DNA from: Pyricularia pennisetigena
Taxonomy: Eukaryota; Ascomycota; Sordariomycetes; Magnaporthales; Pyriculariaceae
NCBI RefSeq assembly: GCF_004337985.1
Contig: NC_043744.1
Span: forward strand, 1,180,730 to 1,244,729
DNA length: 64,000 nucleotides
Direction of reading: 5' to 3'
The notes below the pieces were generated by a model that did no database searches, was not told where the DNA came from, and saw only the letters and a program-made list of their open reading frames with translations. Positions 1-11,951 of this stretch are shown piece by piece. The position numbers and the translations under genes were made by a program. Every line of letters starts with the position of its first letter. Within the stretch, counting starts at the first letter, position 1.

Positions 1-447
1 GCAGTCGGGGGCTCGGGCAGGCTGTGCGCCGTCGGGGCCAAAGGACCTCTGGACAATGCCATAGTGGCGGTGGTGGAGAACAAGACCGGCATGGCGACGA
101 GCCCCCTCTGGTTCGTCGACGGCGGCCTGGTGGCCAACCTCACCGCCCGGGGATACGCTGAGCTGAACTGCACCAGCGGTGGGGGTACGCTGGCGTGTGC
201 TTACAACGACATGAGGAACTGGCTTGGTTGCGGCCTGCAGCTGGGCCTTTCCAGCAGTGAAGGCGGGGATTTTGAGGGTATCAAATGCCAAGGAGTAAGC
301 CTAATGACTAAAGAAGGTTGTGGTGCGGGTGGGAGAGGAAACTCGACCATGACGAGACTTCCGGGGACCCAGTCGAATGAGGCAGGTGTTGCGACGGCTT
401 TGCCGATCACCGTGGGGCTGCCCACGACTTACTCTCAGATTAGGTAG
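1..447 (+). CDS. 3' end of an unidentified protein gene
   Basis: The first frame is open from the first base to a TAG at 445-447 (148 codons), so this is the end of a gene that begins outside the window. The first part (to about position 260) has GC-rich coding-like composition, ordinary folded-protein content and two N-glycosylation-like Asn-x-Thr/Ser sites. That suggests a secreted or lumenal protein, but this is inference only. The last 60 codons are less convincing and could be read-through past an unrecognised intron. I do not recognise the family. Confidence 0.45.
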   Translation, partial: AVGGSGRLCAVGAKGPLDNAIVAVVENKTGMATSPLWFVDGGLVANLTARGYAELNCTSGGGTLACAYNDMRNWLGCGLQLGLSSSEGGDFEGIKCQGVSLMTKEGCGAGGRGNSTMTRLPGTQSNEAGVATALPITVGLPTTYSQIR

Positions 448-510
448 CGGAGCCACTTACTTGTATTGGATATCCATTTCGTTCATGATTTGCTACCAGG
501 TCTAAATTTT

Positions 511-1457
511 CTACCTGACAAAAGCACCACCACCACTTGCTCCAACCTGGTTCCCCGTCATCCACCCGCTCTCGGGCAAGCAGACAACGCCCACAATACC
601 AGCGACCTCCTCCAAGTAACCCGGACGCCCTCCTATGCTCTTTGCCAAGTCCATCACCTCGGGGCTGTCGAAGTCGGGCCGGGCCTTGGCCAGCGGCGTC
701 AGGGTGTTGAAGGGGCGGAGGGCCTCGCGCGGCTCGTCCGGCAGGCCAGAGTAGAGCCCCGTGTCCATGGGACCCGGCGAGACGGTGTTGACGGTGGCCC
801 TCTCGGCCAGCTCGCGGGCCCAGACGCGCGTCATGGCCTCGAGGGCGCCCTTCGTGCCGGCGTAGGCGGTCTGCCACCACACGCCCCAGGTGGTGGTGGC
901 GCTGGAGACGTTGACGATGCGGCCGGAGCGGTCGTGCGGCAGGTGCGGGATGGCCGCCTTGACGAGCAGCGCCGGCGCCCGGCAGTTGACGTCAAACGTC
1001 GTCTGGAACAGGTCCAGGTCCAGCTGCTCCAGGCCCTGCGCGTTCACGACGGCCGCGTTGTTGACGATGATGTCGATCTGGAACCGGCCCGTCGCCGCGT
1101 CGGTAAAGTGCGCCCTCGCGGCGTCGACGATCTTTTGCGCAGAGTCCACCCGGCTCAGGTCCGCGAGCACGGGCAGCGCCTTGACGCCGTACTCGGCCTC
1201 GAAGCGCCTGGCCAGGGCTTCGGCCTTGGGTGTGGATGCTTCCGTGGCGTAGTTGATCACCACGTTCGCGCCCCGGCTGGCGAAGTGCTCGGCTACGACG
1301 GCGCCGAAGCCTGGAAGGGGGGGGTTTTTTTTGTGGTGGGTTAGCGTCGATGGTTTGTAGCGGACGTGACAGATCTAGGTAGAATTTGAGGTGACGTACT
1401 GCGGGAGGCGCCGGTGATGATGGCAAGCTTGCCTTCGAAGACTCTGAAAGGTGGCAT
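511..1457 (-). CDS. Short-chain dehydrogenase/reductase (SDR), 285 aa
   Basis: NAD(P)H-dependent oxidoreductase of the classical SDR superfamily, probably cytosolic; substrate unknown. There are two exons, 1457-1400 and 1310-511. The 89-bp intron has a GTACGT donor and a CAG acceptor, and joining it gives one continuous frame. Visible SDR elements are the cofactor loop TGASRSFG (residues 15-22, split by the intron), NNAA (103-106), the catalytic serine pair near 155-156, the YAGTK active-site Tyr/Lys (169 and 173), and the SPGPMDTG loop after strand 6. The C-terminal MTGNQVGASGG matches the end of classical SDRs. The third residue of the TGxxxGxG loop is Ser rather than Gly, a common variant. 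The length is normal for the family. Starting at 1457 places the Rossmann strand immediately after the N-terminus, as expected. No neighbour suggests a pathway. Confidence 0.88.
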
Positions 1458-3028
1458 TGTGGATGGGGTTTTATTCAGCCTGTAGTGAGTGATGACTATG
1501 ATAGAGTAGTATTTGCACAGTTGGTGCCTTGAGATGGCATGTGATAGGAGAATAATGAGCTGGGTAATAACTAATAACCTGCCCTCCACCACAAGGTCAA
1601 GACCCCCCTTTTCTATGGTTTTTCACCAGGCCCTCTCACTGAGCCGCGTCCCCCCCTTTTTTTGACAAACGACATCGGCAGCCGACGGATAGTCCCTTGT
1701 CCCTTGCGCGGGAGTTGTCGCATCTAGTCATGTCTTTTCGCACTACGGTGTGGACCACGGCACTGGGAAAATCTTCAGAGGGGGGGCCGTTGAATATTTC
1801 TGAGTGGTCCCGGCGTCTGTTCGCCGATCTCAATCCCAAGGATCCAATGACCGGGTACCGGCCCGGGGTGGGCACCCTTGAGCCAAGTCCACAAGTGCCA
1901 CCTTTTTTTTTCGCAACATTTCCACAATGGAGTTTCAACCTGATAGTGTCCATCAAAGAAAAAAAAAAAAATCTTTGGCCAAGTTGTGAACTTGGAATTG
2001 TGGATAGGTGGGTTGGGTTGGAATGACTCGTGGATGGAAACAGTATGCGAAATGTATGTGCATAATATAATATCGTCTAACCAAAAGCCTCTAGGCCGGT
2101 TAGATTTTAACTCGTCTATCCTCGCTAACTGATTCTGGAATCTGAGTTAACATTATAGTCTAGATAAGAAACTCATGTGGATGGCTGTCATAAAACTCTC
2201 ACAATAGTCTATTCTGATTAAGCAGCCGCCTTGCCGCGTCACTTCCCTGTCCCCATATATTACATTTACTATTACTTAATAGTATCAACATGCCTATACT
2301 CCATACTGTACCCTGCTGCATCAAGACCGAGTATTCACAATCGGGGAGGTATAAAACCCAGTGGAGGCTGCCGACTGTGTGGATACTAGGCAGGAGCAGC
2401 AAGCTCAACAAGGAACGGATCGTCACCTCGTTACGGACCCAAGATGGATCCGGTCCCGTTCCCACGGGAGGCCACAAAAGTCTAATACTTGTCGCATCGG
2501 GAAGCGGACAGGGGACGGGACATGGTGTTTTGCAGTGTTGCACAGCGAGAAAACCGTGTTGCAATTTCGCCAGAGGAAGATTATGAAAAAGACGGTCTAG
2601 ATCAACTTGGAGATGTATTGATTTACATTCTAAGCCAGTAAGATGAGTAGAATTGCGGCATGACGATTGTTTCATGTTCGGTAGGCAAGTCAGGCGAATG
2701 AGCTTTTTTTTTTTCTCATGTCCACTGTGTACTAAGGGGGGGTTTTTTTTAGGGCCCAGCTTTCTTTACTCCAAGTACAAGCCTATACTGTACTATATCT
2801 GGGCTTGCAACCCCATTTTTAAGACTGGTTCTGGACCCTTTCTCTTTGGCCTTTTGATTTTGTTAATTTTGTTGTTTTTTCTTCTCTTTTCTCAGGGGAG
2901 GCTGGATATATCCAACGATCAGGTCCCATTTCCATCCAGCCTGTCTGCTTTTCTTCTCTAGGACACTGATGTGCACGGCAATTCTAGACCTTTTGAACAC
3001 ACTTTAACTGGCTGGTATTCAGGCAAAG
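1458..3028. other. Intergenic region, no supported gene
   Basis: About 1.6 kb lie between two divergently transcribed genes. The open frames here are short, run through homopolymers, and have no family resemblance. Poly-A/T and poly-C tracts are present. The first part should hold the promoter of the SDR gene and the last few hundred bases that of the membrane protein gene; I identified no specific sites. Confidence 0.6.
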
Positions 3029-4620
3029 ATGGGTTCCGCAACGTCAAAGGAGATGGCGGCGGCGGTCTTGATACCGTTGCCGTTTGCTCTCATCAGCATG
3101 CTCCTCCGTTTCTGGATCAGATTACGCAAGAATACCTGGGGAACCGATGACTGGGCCATGGTAGCTACTGTTGTAAGTTTATATTCCTTTTTTGTTTTGG
3201 CAACTCTGTGTTTAACGGGTCATTCTTTGTTGCTGACGAGACATAGCCCGTCTGGCTGGTCACTACGATTTCGACCATAGGCATGGCCTGGAGTGGCGCC
3301 GGACAGCAAGACGACACCCTGACGCCCGAGCAGACGGTAAACACTCTTCGGGTGGGTACTCTTGAACCCTTTTGATTCTCTTGCAACGCCCATTTTTTCA
3401 TCCGTATTCACAATTTTCTCAGCTGCCCTAACGGACATGACTTGTTGATACTGACGGCCTCCATAGTGGTTTTACGTCTTTCAAGAGTCATGGTGCTTTG
3501 TACTAGTCACTCTGAAGTGGTCCATCGGCTTCACCCTTCTCAGAATCGCCGGCGGTAAGCGTTGGGTGACGGTCCTAATCTATTCATGCCTGGTGCTGGT
3601 CACCATTTGCACCGGTGGCACCGGGATGTATCTCTTTTTCGGGTGTGATCCCGTCCAGTAAGTCTTTCTTGTTCCTCGTCCTGCCCTTGCCTGGATCTAT
3701 TACTTTGTTGCTAAAAAGATCATCGTCCACCAGGAAAAACTGGCACGCGGAGCTTCCGGGCACCTGCCACCCGCGCGAGATCCAGACGGCGCTCTCCTTC
3801 CTCGTTGCGGCCGTCTCCATCTTGACCGACTGGGTCTTTGCCATCTTGCCAGCCGTGCTGATCTGGAAGCTCCAGATGCCGAGCCGCGTCAAGATGTCTG
3901 TCATTGGCCTTCTCGGGCTTGGTTTCTTGTCAGTACCACCCTGTTCAGCCCTTGAAACATGATGTTTTCTTTTTTTTTTTTTTTTTTTTTTTTTTACGTG
4001 TTGCCCGGAACTTGAATCGGAGGCAGCAAAAGAAAAAAAAGTTTATGACGAGACAAATGACTGACACTATTTTTTCTTTTCTTTCTCTTCATTCCAAACC
4101 CTCCAGCGCATCGATTGCCCCTATCGTCCGGCTACGGTACCTCCTCCTAATGAACGACGCAAACCGCCTGATCCAGAACCTGGGCATAATACTCGCCTGG
4201 GCCATCGCCGAGGTCGGCATCGGCCTGCTGGTCGCGAACCTGCCGGCCTGCCGGCCGCTGCTCGAGCGCGCGCTGTCCCGCCTCACCTCGTTCACCGGCT
4301 CCAAGGGCAAGACGCTGGGGCCGACGGCGGACCCCGAGACCGCAGGCAAGGCCAGCTACCTTGAGCTCGGGGAGCAGCTGGGTGGGCGCGGCGGCAGGAA
4401 AGGCAGCGGCAGGGCGGTCGGCACGGAGACGGGGACCTCAAACTACGGCGTCGAGACGCGCATCTACGGCAGGGACGACCTCCGCGGCGGGAGCATCGAG
4501 ACCCTGGGGGCTGACGGGGACAGCATGAGGCGGATTGTGGCCAAGAGCAGCTCTGGGGCGATCAGGGTCCAGACAAAGTTTGGGGTTGAGGTTGAGAACG
4601 AAGGGAGGGGTGGGTTCTGA
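3029..4620 (+). CDS. PTH11/rhodopsin-domain fungal integral membrane protein, 382 aa
   Basis: Seven-helix membrane protein of the fungal rhodopsin-domain family (PTH11-like/SAT4-type), usually regarded as orphan G-protein-coupled-receptor-like sensors in the plasma membrane. There are five exons: 3029-3172, 3247-3351, 3467-3657, 3734-3928 and 4107-4620. All phases fit. Family signatures are the first-loop pattern WGTDDWAM (about residues 38-45), a long hydrophobic helix ending SILTDWVFAILP, and the helix 6-7 block APIVRLRYL followed by a GIILAWAIAEVGIGLL helix. The C-terminal tail (about 110 residues) is Gly- and charge-rich and probably disordered and cytoplasmic. The fourth intron contains a long T tract. 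A Cys-rich CFEM ectodomain is absent, so it belongs to the short class. Ligand and pathway are unknown. Confidence 0.82.
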
Positions 4621-4903
4621 AGGGTTGACGACTTGTGTTTGTACGAGTTGACGTTTGGTGGGTTTTGGGGTGGGGGACGAGGTGAAGGCTTCTAATCTTG
4701 TAATAGAATTGAAAAGTTCATGTTGGATTACAGTGCTGAGATTTACCCAAAATGTGATTAAAAGTTTACAACCCTTGCTGGGCTGCTTAGTGTTACCGTT
4801 ATTCGCCCAATAATGAAAGAAAATGCAAACCCAACCAGACTTTCTTTTTGTTTGTTTCTCGTAAAGACATCACTCTGCTGCCACCTTTTTTTGCTCCCAT
4901 GCT

Positions 4904-5443
4904 TCACTCAGCGCACGGTAGCCAGTCCCCCTCCTGCTCAGTGGACCATGCTCCGGCGGCCAAAGAACCGAAAAAGACGCCGCCGAGGACCGATATGCAG
5001 TAACCAATGTTCATGGTCATGACGGCAAGCATGCTAAACGTGGAGAAGAAAAATGCGAGTTAGTGAGTCCATTGAGTCGGCAAAGCAAAACGAAGCGAAG
5101 GGCGGCGAAAAGAAAAAAAAAAAAAAGTTAGGGAGTTCGAAAGAAATACATACAGCAAATAACCCAGCGCAGCCACCAAAACGTCGTAGAGCGCCCTCTC
5201 CACCGTCGACAGCCAGGAAATGCCGCCCCTGCGGACTTGGTGGTGCTCCGTCGCCGCCGTCTTTGCGAGCGAGGCCGGTCGCCACCGCCTGCTCTCGACG
5301 ACCGGCTTGAGCACCAGCATGATGCGGGTGAATGTGCCGAGGACGACGAGAAAGATGCAGGTCCCCACGTACTGGCCGGCGCCTAGCGGTCGCCACCCGG
5401 ATAGGTATAGGGGAGTTGTTGTTGATGCCTGGAACACCATCAT
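4904..5443 (-). CDS. Ctr-family copper transporter, 5' end unresolved
   Basis: Membrane copper importer of the Ctr family (trimeric channel, plasma or vacuolar membrane). Two exons are secure: 5443-5154 and 5033-4904, joined at Leu codon CT|C. Evidence is the block MVFQAS...TPLYLSGW with an adjacent AGQYVGTCIFLVVLGTF helix (TM1), the TM2 signature MxxxM in MLAVMTMNIG, and the TM3 GxxxG helix in SVLGGVFFGSLAAG. A Met-rich extracellular N-terminus is expected upstream of MVFQ. The exon at 5443 opens in phase 0 just after a CAAG acceptor-like site, so ATG at 5443 may be internal. The missing 5' exon probably lies in 5448-5800, which includes the gap at 5545-5624. Confidence 0.8.
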
Positions 5444-6859
5444 CTTGAAAAGAAAAGCAGGAAATGGATGCCGCCGTGATGGTGTGTTGCGTGTCCCTCT
5501 CGTGGAGATGTTGCTGTGGAACAAGATGAGCCCGAGGGGTTTTTNNNNNNNNNNNNNNNNNNNNNNNNNNNNNNNNNNNNNNNNNNNNNNNNNNNNNNNN
5601 NNNNNNNNNNNNNNNNNNNNNNNNCTTTGAACAGAACAAGCGTTGGTTGCGCAAAAAGAAAGAGAGGAAGGGCCGGCTGTTCAAGTGCCAATCTACCCTT
5701 GAGATGCCGAGTCAAATGCCTCACTAGACAAGACAGATCTTTGTTCTACAAGTTGGTGGGTAGCGTGACTCTTGGAACGGCTCAAGAGTCTTTGTGCGAA
5801 TCACGGATACCGAGACTGGGGCCAAAGATTTTTTTTTTTTTTTCTTTCTTTCTTTGTCTACCAAAAGACGAACGTTTTCGTGTGCAGGCAAGACAGATTG
5901 TCAGAGTGAAGCACGGCGGGGTATCAATGAGGAGGGAAGCAAAAGGCTGGAATGAAGCGAGATCAAATTTACTTATTTCTTGGCCCCGCCGCTTTACATT
6001 CCTCACGAGGAAGGTTTGCGCTGATTCCTATTTCGCTATCGAGTCGAGTCAATCTAGCGCTTTCAGTAGATTCCTGAATTGCACGTACATGGTTGGTTTG
6101 TCGACTTAAGCTCTCAGCCACTGGGTTCGGGGCTGTAGAGAGATCATTGCGAATCATTATAAAAAGCGATATTTATGGCCAAGAATGAAAACAGTTCGCG
6201 GTTTACTGCGCGGGTGTTCCTGATAGAGACCCGCCCTTGGCCTTCGGCAATGCCAGCAATGGGGCTGTGAAGCTGTCAATCCCAATGCGTTGGTATGCTG
6301 CAATGCTTGAATGGCTTATCTTGCAGCTAAATTTAGGTGGGAATCGCAGATTGCCTTTATGCTCCCTTGTCAAGTTAAATGGCACTCGGGATGCCTTGTA
6401 GGCCGAACCTGGGTGAACGAGTAATGTCAAGTCATGCTACGGGATGGACTTTGGGTGTTGGGAATAGCTTCACTCTCAGCCTTGAACATTCTTTTGTTTG
6501 GTTTTCGTTTTCGTTCCCTTGTTTACTCTTGGAAATGGCTACAGAGAGCGAAAAGAAGGCTTGTTTTCGGTAGGTATGACGGCACGATCAGGCTGCAGCA
6601 CATTTGACGATGACGTTGAGTCGAACAAAAGGATGGGTGGGAAATGCAATTATAGTTAAGAAATTAAAAACATACAAAGGCTTAGAAAGCGTGGCAAACT
6701 CCCCCAAGATTACATGCGATTAAGAAATAAAAGAAAGAAAAAAAAAATAATACAAAACAAGAACATCCCCCCAACTCCTCGGCCATTTCATGATGCCATC
6801 AGTGCGTCTCATCCCATCCTCGTCCCAAAAACCCCGACTTTTGTCCTCCCAAGAAGAGA
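5444..6859. other. Gap-containing stretch and intergenic DNA
   Basis: This holds the missing 5' part and promoter of the copper transporter gene, an assembly gap of 80 N (5545-5624) next to a T run, and then about 1.2 kb without a supportable gene. Frames seen here are short or pass through poly-T/poly-A. Confidence 0.5.
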
Positions 6860-7351
6860 TCAGTCGGCATACGCAACAAGGTGACTGACCAGGTGCCAGT
6901 CGGCACCGGCGTTCTGCCTCCAGCACGAGTGGACGAGGGCGTCGACCTGCTCGGGCCCCTTCCTGGTCTGGCGGAAGAGGGCGATGCGGTAGAGGTTCGT
7001 CACGGCCATGAGCCCGGCCTCGACGACCTGCTTGTCGTCGCCAATCTTGAAGCCGGCCCACCTCTCGCTGTGCTTGAGCTGCTTCATGATGTCCTCCTTG
7101 CTCTCCATCATGTCTTCGGTGCCGAAGCTGACGGGGTTGAGCATGACGCAGTCGTCGGCGATGTACTCGCCCGCCGACCGCGGATCGTCGCAGATGGCCC
7201 GCCACAGCAGCGTCTCCATGTTGAGGGCGTCGGCGTGGTTGCGCCGGCTGATGGTGTTGAGGGGCTTCTTCTTGGGCTCGTCGTCCTGGTCCGACGACGA
7301 CTGCGAGGCCGAGCGTCCTCCGCCGTTGGTGAGGCCTAGCATGGTGGGCAT
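6860..7351 (-). CDS. NTF2-like (SnoaL/DUF4440-type) small protein, 163 aa
   Basis: Single-exon gene. After a 40-residue polar, Ser/Lys-rich N-terminus comes one cone-shaped NTF2-like fold. An N-terminal helix (ADALNMETLLWRAIC) leads to DDCVMLNPVSFGTEDMM, where the VMLNP strand followed by a helix is typical of DUF4440/SnoaL-like proteins. Paired strands around WAGFKIGDDKQVVEAGLMAV and a terminal DWHLVSHLVAYAD strand complete it; WHLVSHQ-like endings are common in this family. Such folds serve as small-molecule isomerases, cyclases or binding modules, so no reaction can be assigned. There is no signal peptide, so it is probably cytosolic. The neighbours give no hint. Two other SnoaL-like domains occur in the window (about 11.7-12.5 kb and 46.1-46.9 kb). 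Confidence 0.72.
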   Translation of the reverse strand: MPTMLGLTNGGGRSASQSSSDQDDEPKKKPLNTISRRNHADALNMETLLWRAICDDPRSAGEYIADDCVMLNPVSFGTEDMMESKEDIMKQLKHSERWAGFKIGDDKQVVEAGLMAVTNLYRIALFRQTRKGPEQVDALVHSCWRQNAGADWHLVSHLVAYAD

Positions 7352-9496
7352 TTTTGGATTTGGATTTGGGTTATTTGGGGGGGTTTCTTTTTCGGGTGAA
7401 GTGGATATCTATTTTGATGCCTTGTTCGTGGTTGTGTTGGACCAAGTTCAGGTCGTATTAATGCGAGTAAGTTTGAGATTGCGTTACCAAGATTTTGCTT
7501 GGTTTGGATTGAGTCTAGTAGTTGCAGTAGATGATGGCAAGACCAAAAATTGAAAGTTGACCAAAATCGCTCCGGCAATAATCGTGGAACACTTGAACAG
7601 ATTTAAAATAAACCTGACAACAGCAGCGACTTACGGCCGGCACAAGAATCTGCAGGTACAATCGCATTTATTCCATCTTGCCCTCATCGCATCGCATCCC
7701 GTCATGCTGCCTGTATTTCGTCACTCGCGTCTCAAAAACAGGAATCTCCCACCAGCTCTTTTCAGGGAGCTTGCCCCACTGACGTCAGGGCCCTTGCCGT
7801 CGGACAAGGAGCGCACTTCTTGCCTGATGGCCCAGCGCCGATCACTGGAGACGGGACCAGCCCTTCTGAACCTGCCGATTGGCTGACAGGGCTGAAGAAG
7901 ACGCAACCTGCCACTTGCCCGTGCGCTGATGTTCTAGACTTGGACTTGGGGTCTTTTTTTCGCTTCTTGTTCTTTTTTGTAAGAGGGGTTCCTACCAAGG
8001 CCACCTCGTCATGAGGGAATGTCATTAATTACAAGTCTTTCGAGTCTTGGATGCGCGTTTCGACCAACGTCACAATGGCAAGGAAGCTTAGGTGTGGGAG
8101 GGGACCCTGGAATCCCAACCCAAGCGAATGATGCAGCAGCAGCAGCAGCAGCAGCAGCATCCGGATAGTGGGCTGCACGCACATTCTCTCGCATCCATTT
8201 GTTCACCAAGCCACCACCCAACCTGAAAGAAGTCAGCAAATCGCGGCCGGGGTAAGCTGGGAAGCCCAAGATTGCCCACGCTCGGTTCCTGAAGCATGCA
8301 TGATAGAATTCGTTTAGCTTCGAACGCGAACCACGCTGTTGGCATGGATAACCTTTTTTTTTATCCCCTCTCTTGGCCGCCGCAAACATAGCAGTAGCCC
8401 GAGCCTCTAATATTTTGAAGGCTGTTGGAGATTCGGTTCTGTACAATATGATCGCCTACAATGCAGAAACAATAGCAAGTACTGATGGCGTAGACAAATT
8501 CTGCCAGGCTTCGCAAAAGCACCAAGAAGACAAGAACGCAAACGCAAACGGCCAAAAAAAAAAAACAACAGAAATTCATCGCTATATATCAGAGCATAGA
8601 AAAATGTCGTAACAAGACGACTATTTCAATTGACTGGGATCTGAATTCAGCCAAGGCACTTATCAACCCACAGCTCCTATCAACTTGCCACTGACCTTGA
8701 GTGCTGGCAGCAGACTCTGCCTACCAACCAAGGTTTTACAGTAATTGACAGATCAGTCGGACGCCAGAGTTTTACTCCAGTTCCAAGACGTACAGATTTC
8801 TTACAGACGATACAGATACAAGACCCTCCTCAATTTCCTTCCTTGTTTTCGCAACCTTGTTCTTCTTTATTATTATGATTATTCTTTATTTAATGCAATA
8901 TAGCAAGTTATAGCTGAGTTCTCTAGTACTTAAATAAACTTTTTTAATACGGAAATTATTGTTAATACATGTCATTTGTATATATGAAACATTGGAAATA
9001 ATCGCAAGACTGACCTATGGAAGGGCAAAGTTCCTTCGGGGACTCCGACTCTTGGGCATTTTTGTAATTTCGACCCTGAACAAGGTATCCTGCAGCTCAA
9101 GCTATGACGATCAAATCACCTGGTCAAATTCTGCGGATGCGATTAATGTCTAGCTGATCGACGATATTACCAACCCCATTTTTCTTATACTTAGAAAGAG
9201 GTCATAATAGGAAATGCGTATCCAATTCCGCTCAAGGCGTTAGCTGTGATCACGGAGCAAAGCGACCTGAACAAGTAACTTTTGCCGGCTTTCACCTTCA
9301 ACATGGAGAGTACAAAAGACGAGCCCTCTGGTCTCTGGAAAGACTGCTGGCTTTTCTGTTCTTCCCCATTTCGCTTTGGGTCAGTCAGCCGTTACTTTTT
9401 TTGGATTCTCTGTTATTTATTTGTTTCGTTTCTGAGTCACCTTTTTGATAATATTCCCCCTTTGCCTCTTTAGTAACTTTTACCCCCAATCTAAAA
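7352..9496. other. Intergenic region with a CAG tract
   Basis: About 2.1 kb with no supportable gene. A CAG/CTG trinucleotide run lies at about 8133-8159. From 8860 to 8960 the DNA becomes AT-rich. Two short poly-A/T tracts interrupt the apparent frames. The last 200 bp should carry the promoter of the secreted protein gene at 9497. Confidence 0.55.
8133..8159. repeat. CAG/CTG trinucleotide microsatellite
   Basis: About nine consecutive CAG units on the plus strand. It lies outside any supported gene; the short frames that would translate it as poly-Ala or poly-Cys have no other support. Confidence 0.85.
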
Positions 9497-9952
9497 ATGC
9501 GGCCTTTCAACCTAATCACGGCCCTCGCGGTCTCCGTCTCGGGCGCACAGGCCCTGGCCGTTCCCCGCGGGTTCGATTCCAAGCTTGCGGCCCGCGAGAT
9601 AGGCGAGCTCCACGCATCGGACCCCAACCCCGTCCTCGTGGCACGTGAGATCAATCCTAGATTTCTACCACAGACTCCCACCACGGGGGACATGGGAGGC
9701 ATTCGTCAAAAGTGCTCGACCACCGCGGCAAAGCTCGGCAAAATTGCCCATAAGTGCGGGACTGTTTTAGAAAAGATCGCCCAGAAGACAAGCACACAGT
9801 CGGGAGGATATTTCGCCGGCCAGCCCTCCCAGTACGCAGACCTGGCAAACCATCAGGGCCAATCGTACAGTCAACCCGCCGCGGGTCCACAGTACCCGGC
9901 ATCTCAGCAGATCTACCCAAAGCTGGATTATCAGCAGTCGGGCTATCAGTAG
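9497..9952 (+). CDS. Small secreted protein, 151 aa, candidate effector
   Basis: I do not recognise a family. The first 21 residues (MRPFNLITALAVSVSGAQALA) form a classic signal peptide with an AxA cleavage site. A propeptide-like stretch follows with repeated ARE motifs (LAARE, LVAREI), resembling the pro-regions of kexin-processed fungal secreted proteins. A short central part has two cysteines (QKCSTTAAKL and HKCGTVLEKI) that could form one disulfide. The last 50 residues are low-complexity, rich in Gln, Ser, Tyr and Pro (YPASQQ, YQQSGYQ), and probably disordered. It is a single exon with the stop at 9950-9952. Size, signal peptide and absence of a known domain fit an extracellular effector or wall-associated peptide; this is inference. 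Confidence 0.7.
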   Translation: MRPFNLITALAVSVSGAQALAVPRGFDSKLAAREIGELHASDPNPVLVAREINPRFLPQTPTTGDMGGIRQKCSTTAAKLGKIAHKCGTVLEKIAQKTSTQSGGYFAGQPSQYADLANHQGQSYSQPAAGPQYPASQQIYPKLDYQQSGYQ

Positions 9953-10989
9953 CCAGGAAGCCCGGCAGCCGGATCGAAAGAAGCGAGACTGTTACGATAT
10001 TTCAGCACCGGAAGACCATAATAAAATCAATACGAGGTCTGAATGGGCGGGAATATATGCGTGCCTGAGTGTGTTGCAAAATACGCTTAGTGATTTGATA
10101 TTTCTACTGTATTTTTGACTAAGAGCACTATACCATAGATAAATATGAGGAAAGGAAGACCGGGGTAAACTGGAAACGGAATCTCCCGGAAACTACTTTA
10201 CCGCCCTAGAACAATAAATCATGATTCCTTCAACGTTCTCAGCTGAACGCGCAAGTCTGATATACACTACTCAACACTAGGATCGGTCAACCGGTAGAAT
10301 CCCGGCTGGAGATGTCCTATTCTTGGCTGGCATGTGAGCATTAGACTGCCACCAAGTGATCTCCGGCTCAGGTGAAGTCATTGAAGTGAAACGTGGTGTG
10401 GCTCGGTAAGTGGCGCGATGGCTAGCGGAAGCCATTGACAGCTGCTAGCAGATTGCTGAATGGCCTTGATACAAGTCACTGCTCATCTGGAATTCAAATA
10501 TTGGCTGTGGTGCGAGCCGAAAGACCATATGGCTGCAAGTCTATGCCTTATATGATTGCGACACTTGACGTCTAAATTAATGCTTGTATCATTTGATTTC
10601 TTTTCCACAAGTCAAAAGCTTTCCCCTATATCACAGTGTAAGAACCCAACGCTGCACAAAAACAGCATCCCGTTTCCAACTTGCCCTTGATCCTTACTCA
10701 AGACCCGGCGCCCATGTTCCACAACGACACACCCGGGCTCGCGGGCGACGTGCCGGTGCTGGTCAGCTGGGTGATGGTCCCGGAGCCATCTTGGCAGAAG
10801 ATTGGACCCGATCGCCGGATATTGACCCCCGCATTCTGGAGTTTGGTCAAGAAAAGAGCTATCAATAGGTATCCACTTCTCTTTTTTTTTCTATTTTCTC
10901 CTCCCTGGTCAACCAACTTTCCACTCAATCATACTATTTCTTGGCAGCACGAATCGGCACGACTACCAGCAAAATTTAGAATTCAGAAA
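9953..10989. other. Intergenic region with an open N-terminal extension
   Basis: No independent gene is supported. From 10681 the frame of the following gene is open without a stop up to its chosen ATG at 10990, so a longer N-terminus or a 5' non-coding exon remains possible. The ATG at 10990 is preferred because a CT-rich, low-complexity, intron-like stretch precedes it and the family domain begins shortly after it. Confidence 0.5.
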
Positions 10990-11919
10990 ATGTCCACATA
11001 CAGCGACATCTCCAAGCCGCCCCCGCCACTCCCAGCCACAAACCTCAAAAGCATCGGCTCCGGGGTGTCCTTGCTCGCCCCACTGAGTCGCCGAGGACAT
11101 GGTCCCGGAATTATCCTGCTGGTGTCGGACCACGATGACCAACTGACAATTGCTCAGGGCGTCCCTTCGCTGCTGGTCAAATGGGCCGAGGAGGGGTACG
11201 CTGTCGTCGAGATACAGCGCAGGGCCCTCGAAGGAGATGCAGCCGCCGCCGTGTCGCTGGCCGTGGATGGGCTGGCTGGGTGTGAAGGATGCCAGCCCAA
11301 GGATAAAATAGGCGTCGTTGGTACGGTTCTTCGTGCCATGCCAAGGCTGTGTACCTGCACTATATCGCCGTCAAAAAAAAAAACCCCATATCGGACTCTC
11401 AAACCCCTCAGAGACGAACATCACTGACTGACTATCTGACCTCCAGCATACGATCCTCACGCCTGGAACCTATCTGCTGAATCCCTCAACAGAGTCTCAG
11501 CCATAGCAGCAGTCGCAATCTATACCGACATGTCTCAGGAACAGCCACTCGCCACAACACCAGTGCCCACGATCCACCATGTCGCCGGCAAGCCCACCGC
11601 GCGTCCGGTTCGCTCCGAAGCGCTCACTGCATACCACTACCCTGGAACCTGCAGCCACGGCTTTGCGACGCCCTTCCAGCCAAGCTGGAGCTACACGACA
11701 GAGGCCCTCTCGCACACGCGCAACCTGACGCTCCTCAAGCGGCACATGGGCGGGCCCAACTTTGACCTCGAGCAGATCTGGGACGAGCACTGCCACTACG
11801 AGTTTGTAGACAGGTCGGCCGAGCACACCATGAGCACCATGGTGCAGGAGCCGTATGTCAATCACGTGCCTGTGGTATGTTGTTTACTGTAGAATTTAGT
11901 CTTTGTTCAACCCACCATG

Positions 11920-11951
<32 letters not shown>

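Noticed and set aside
10681..10989. Open frame continuous with the hydrolase-SnoaL gene
   Set aside because: The extension passes through a CT-rich, leader-like stretch and has no family similarity, so the ATG at 10990 was kept.
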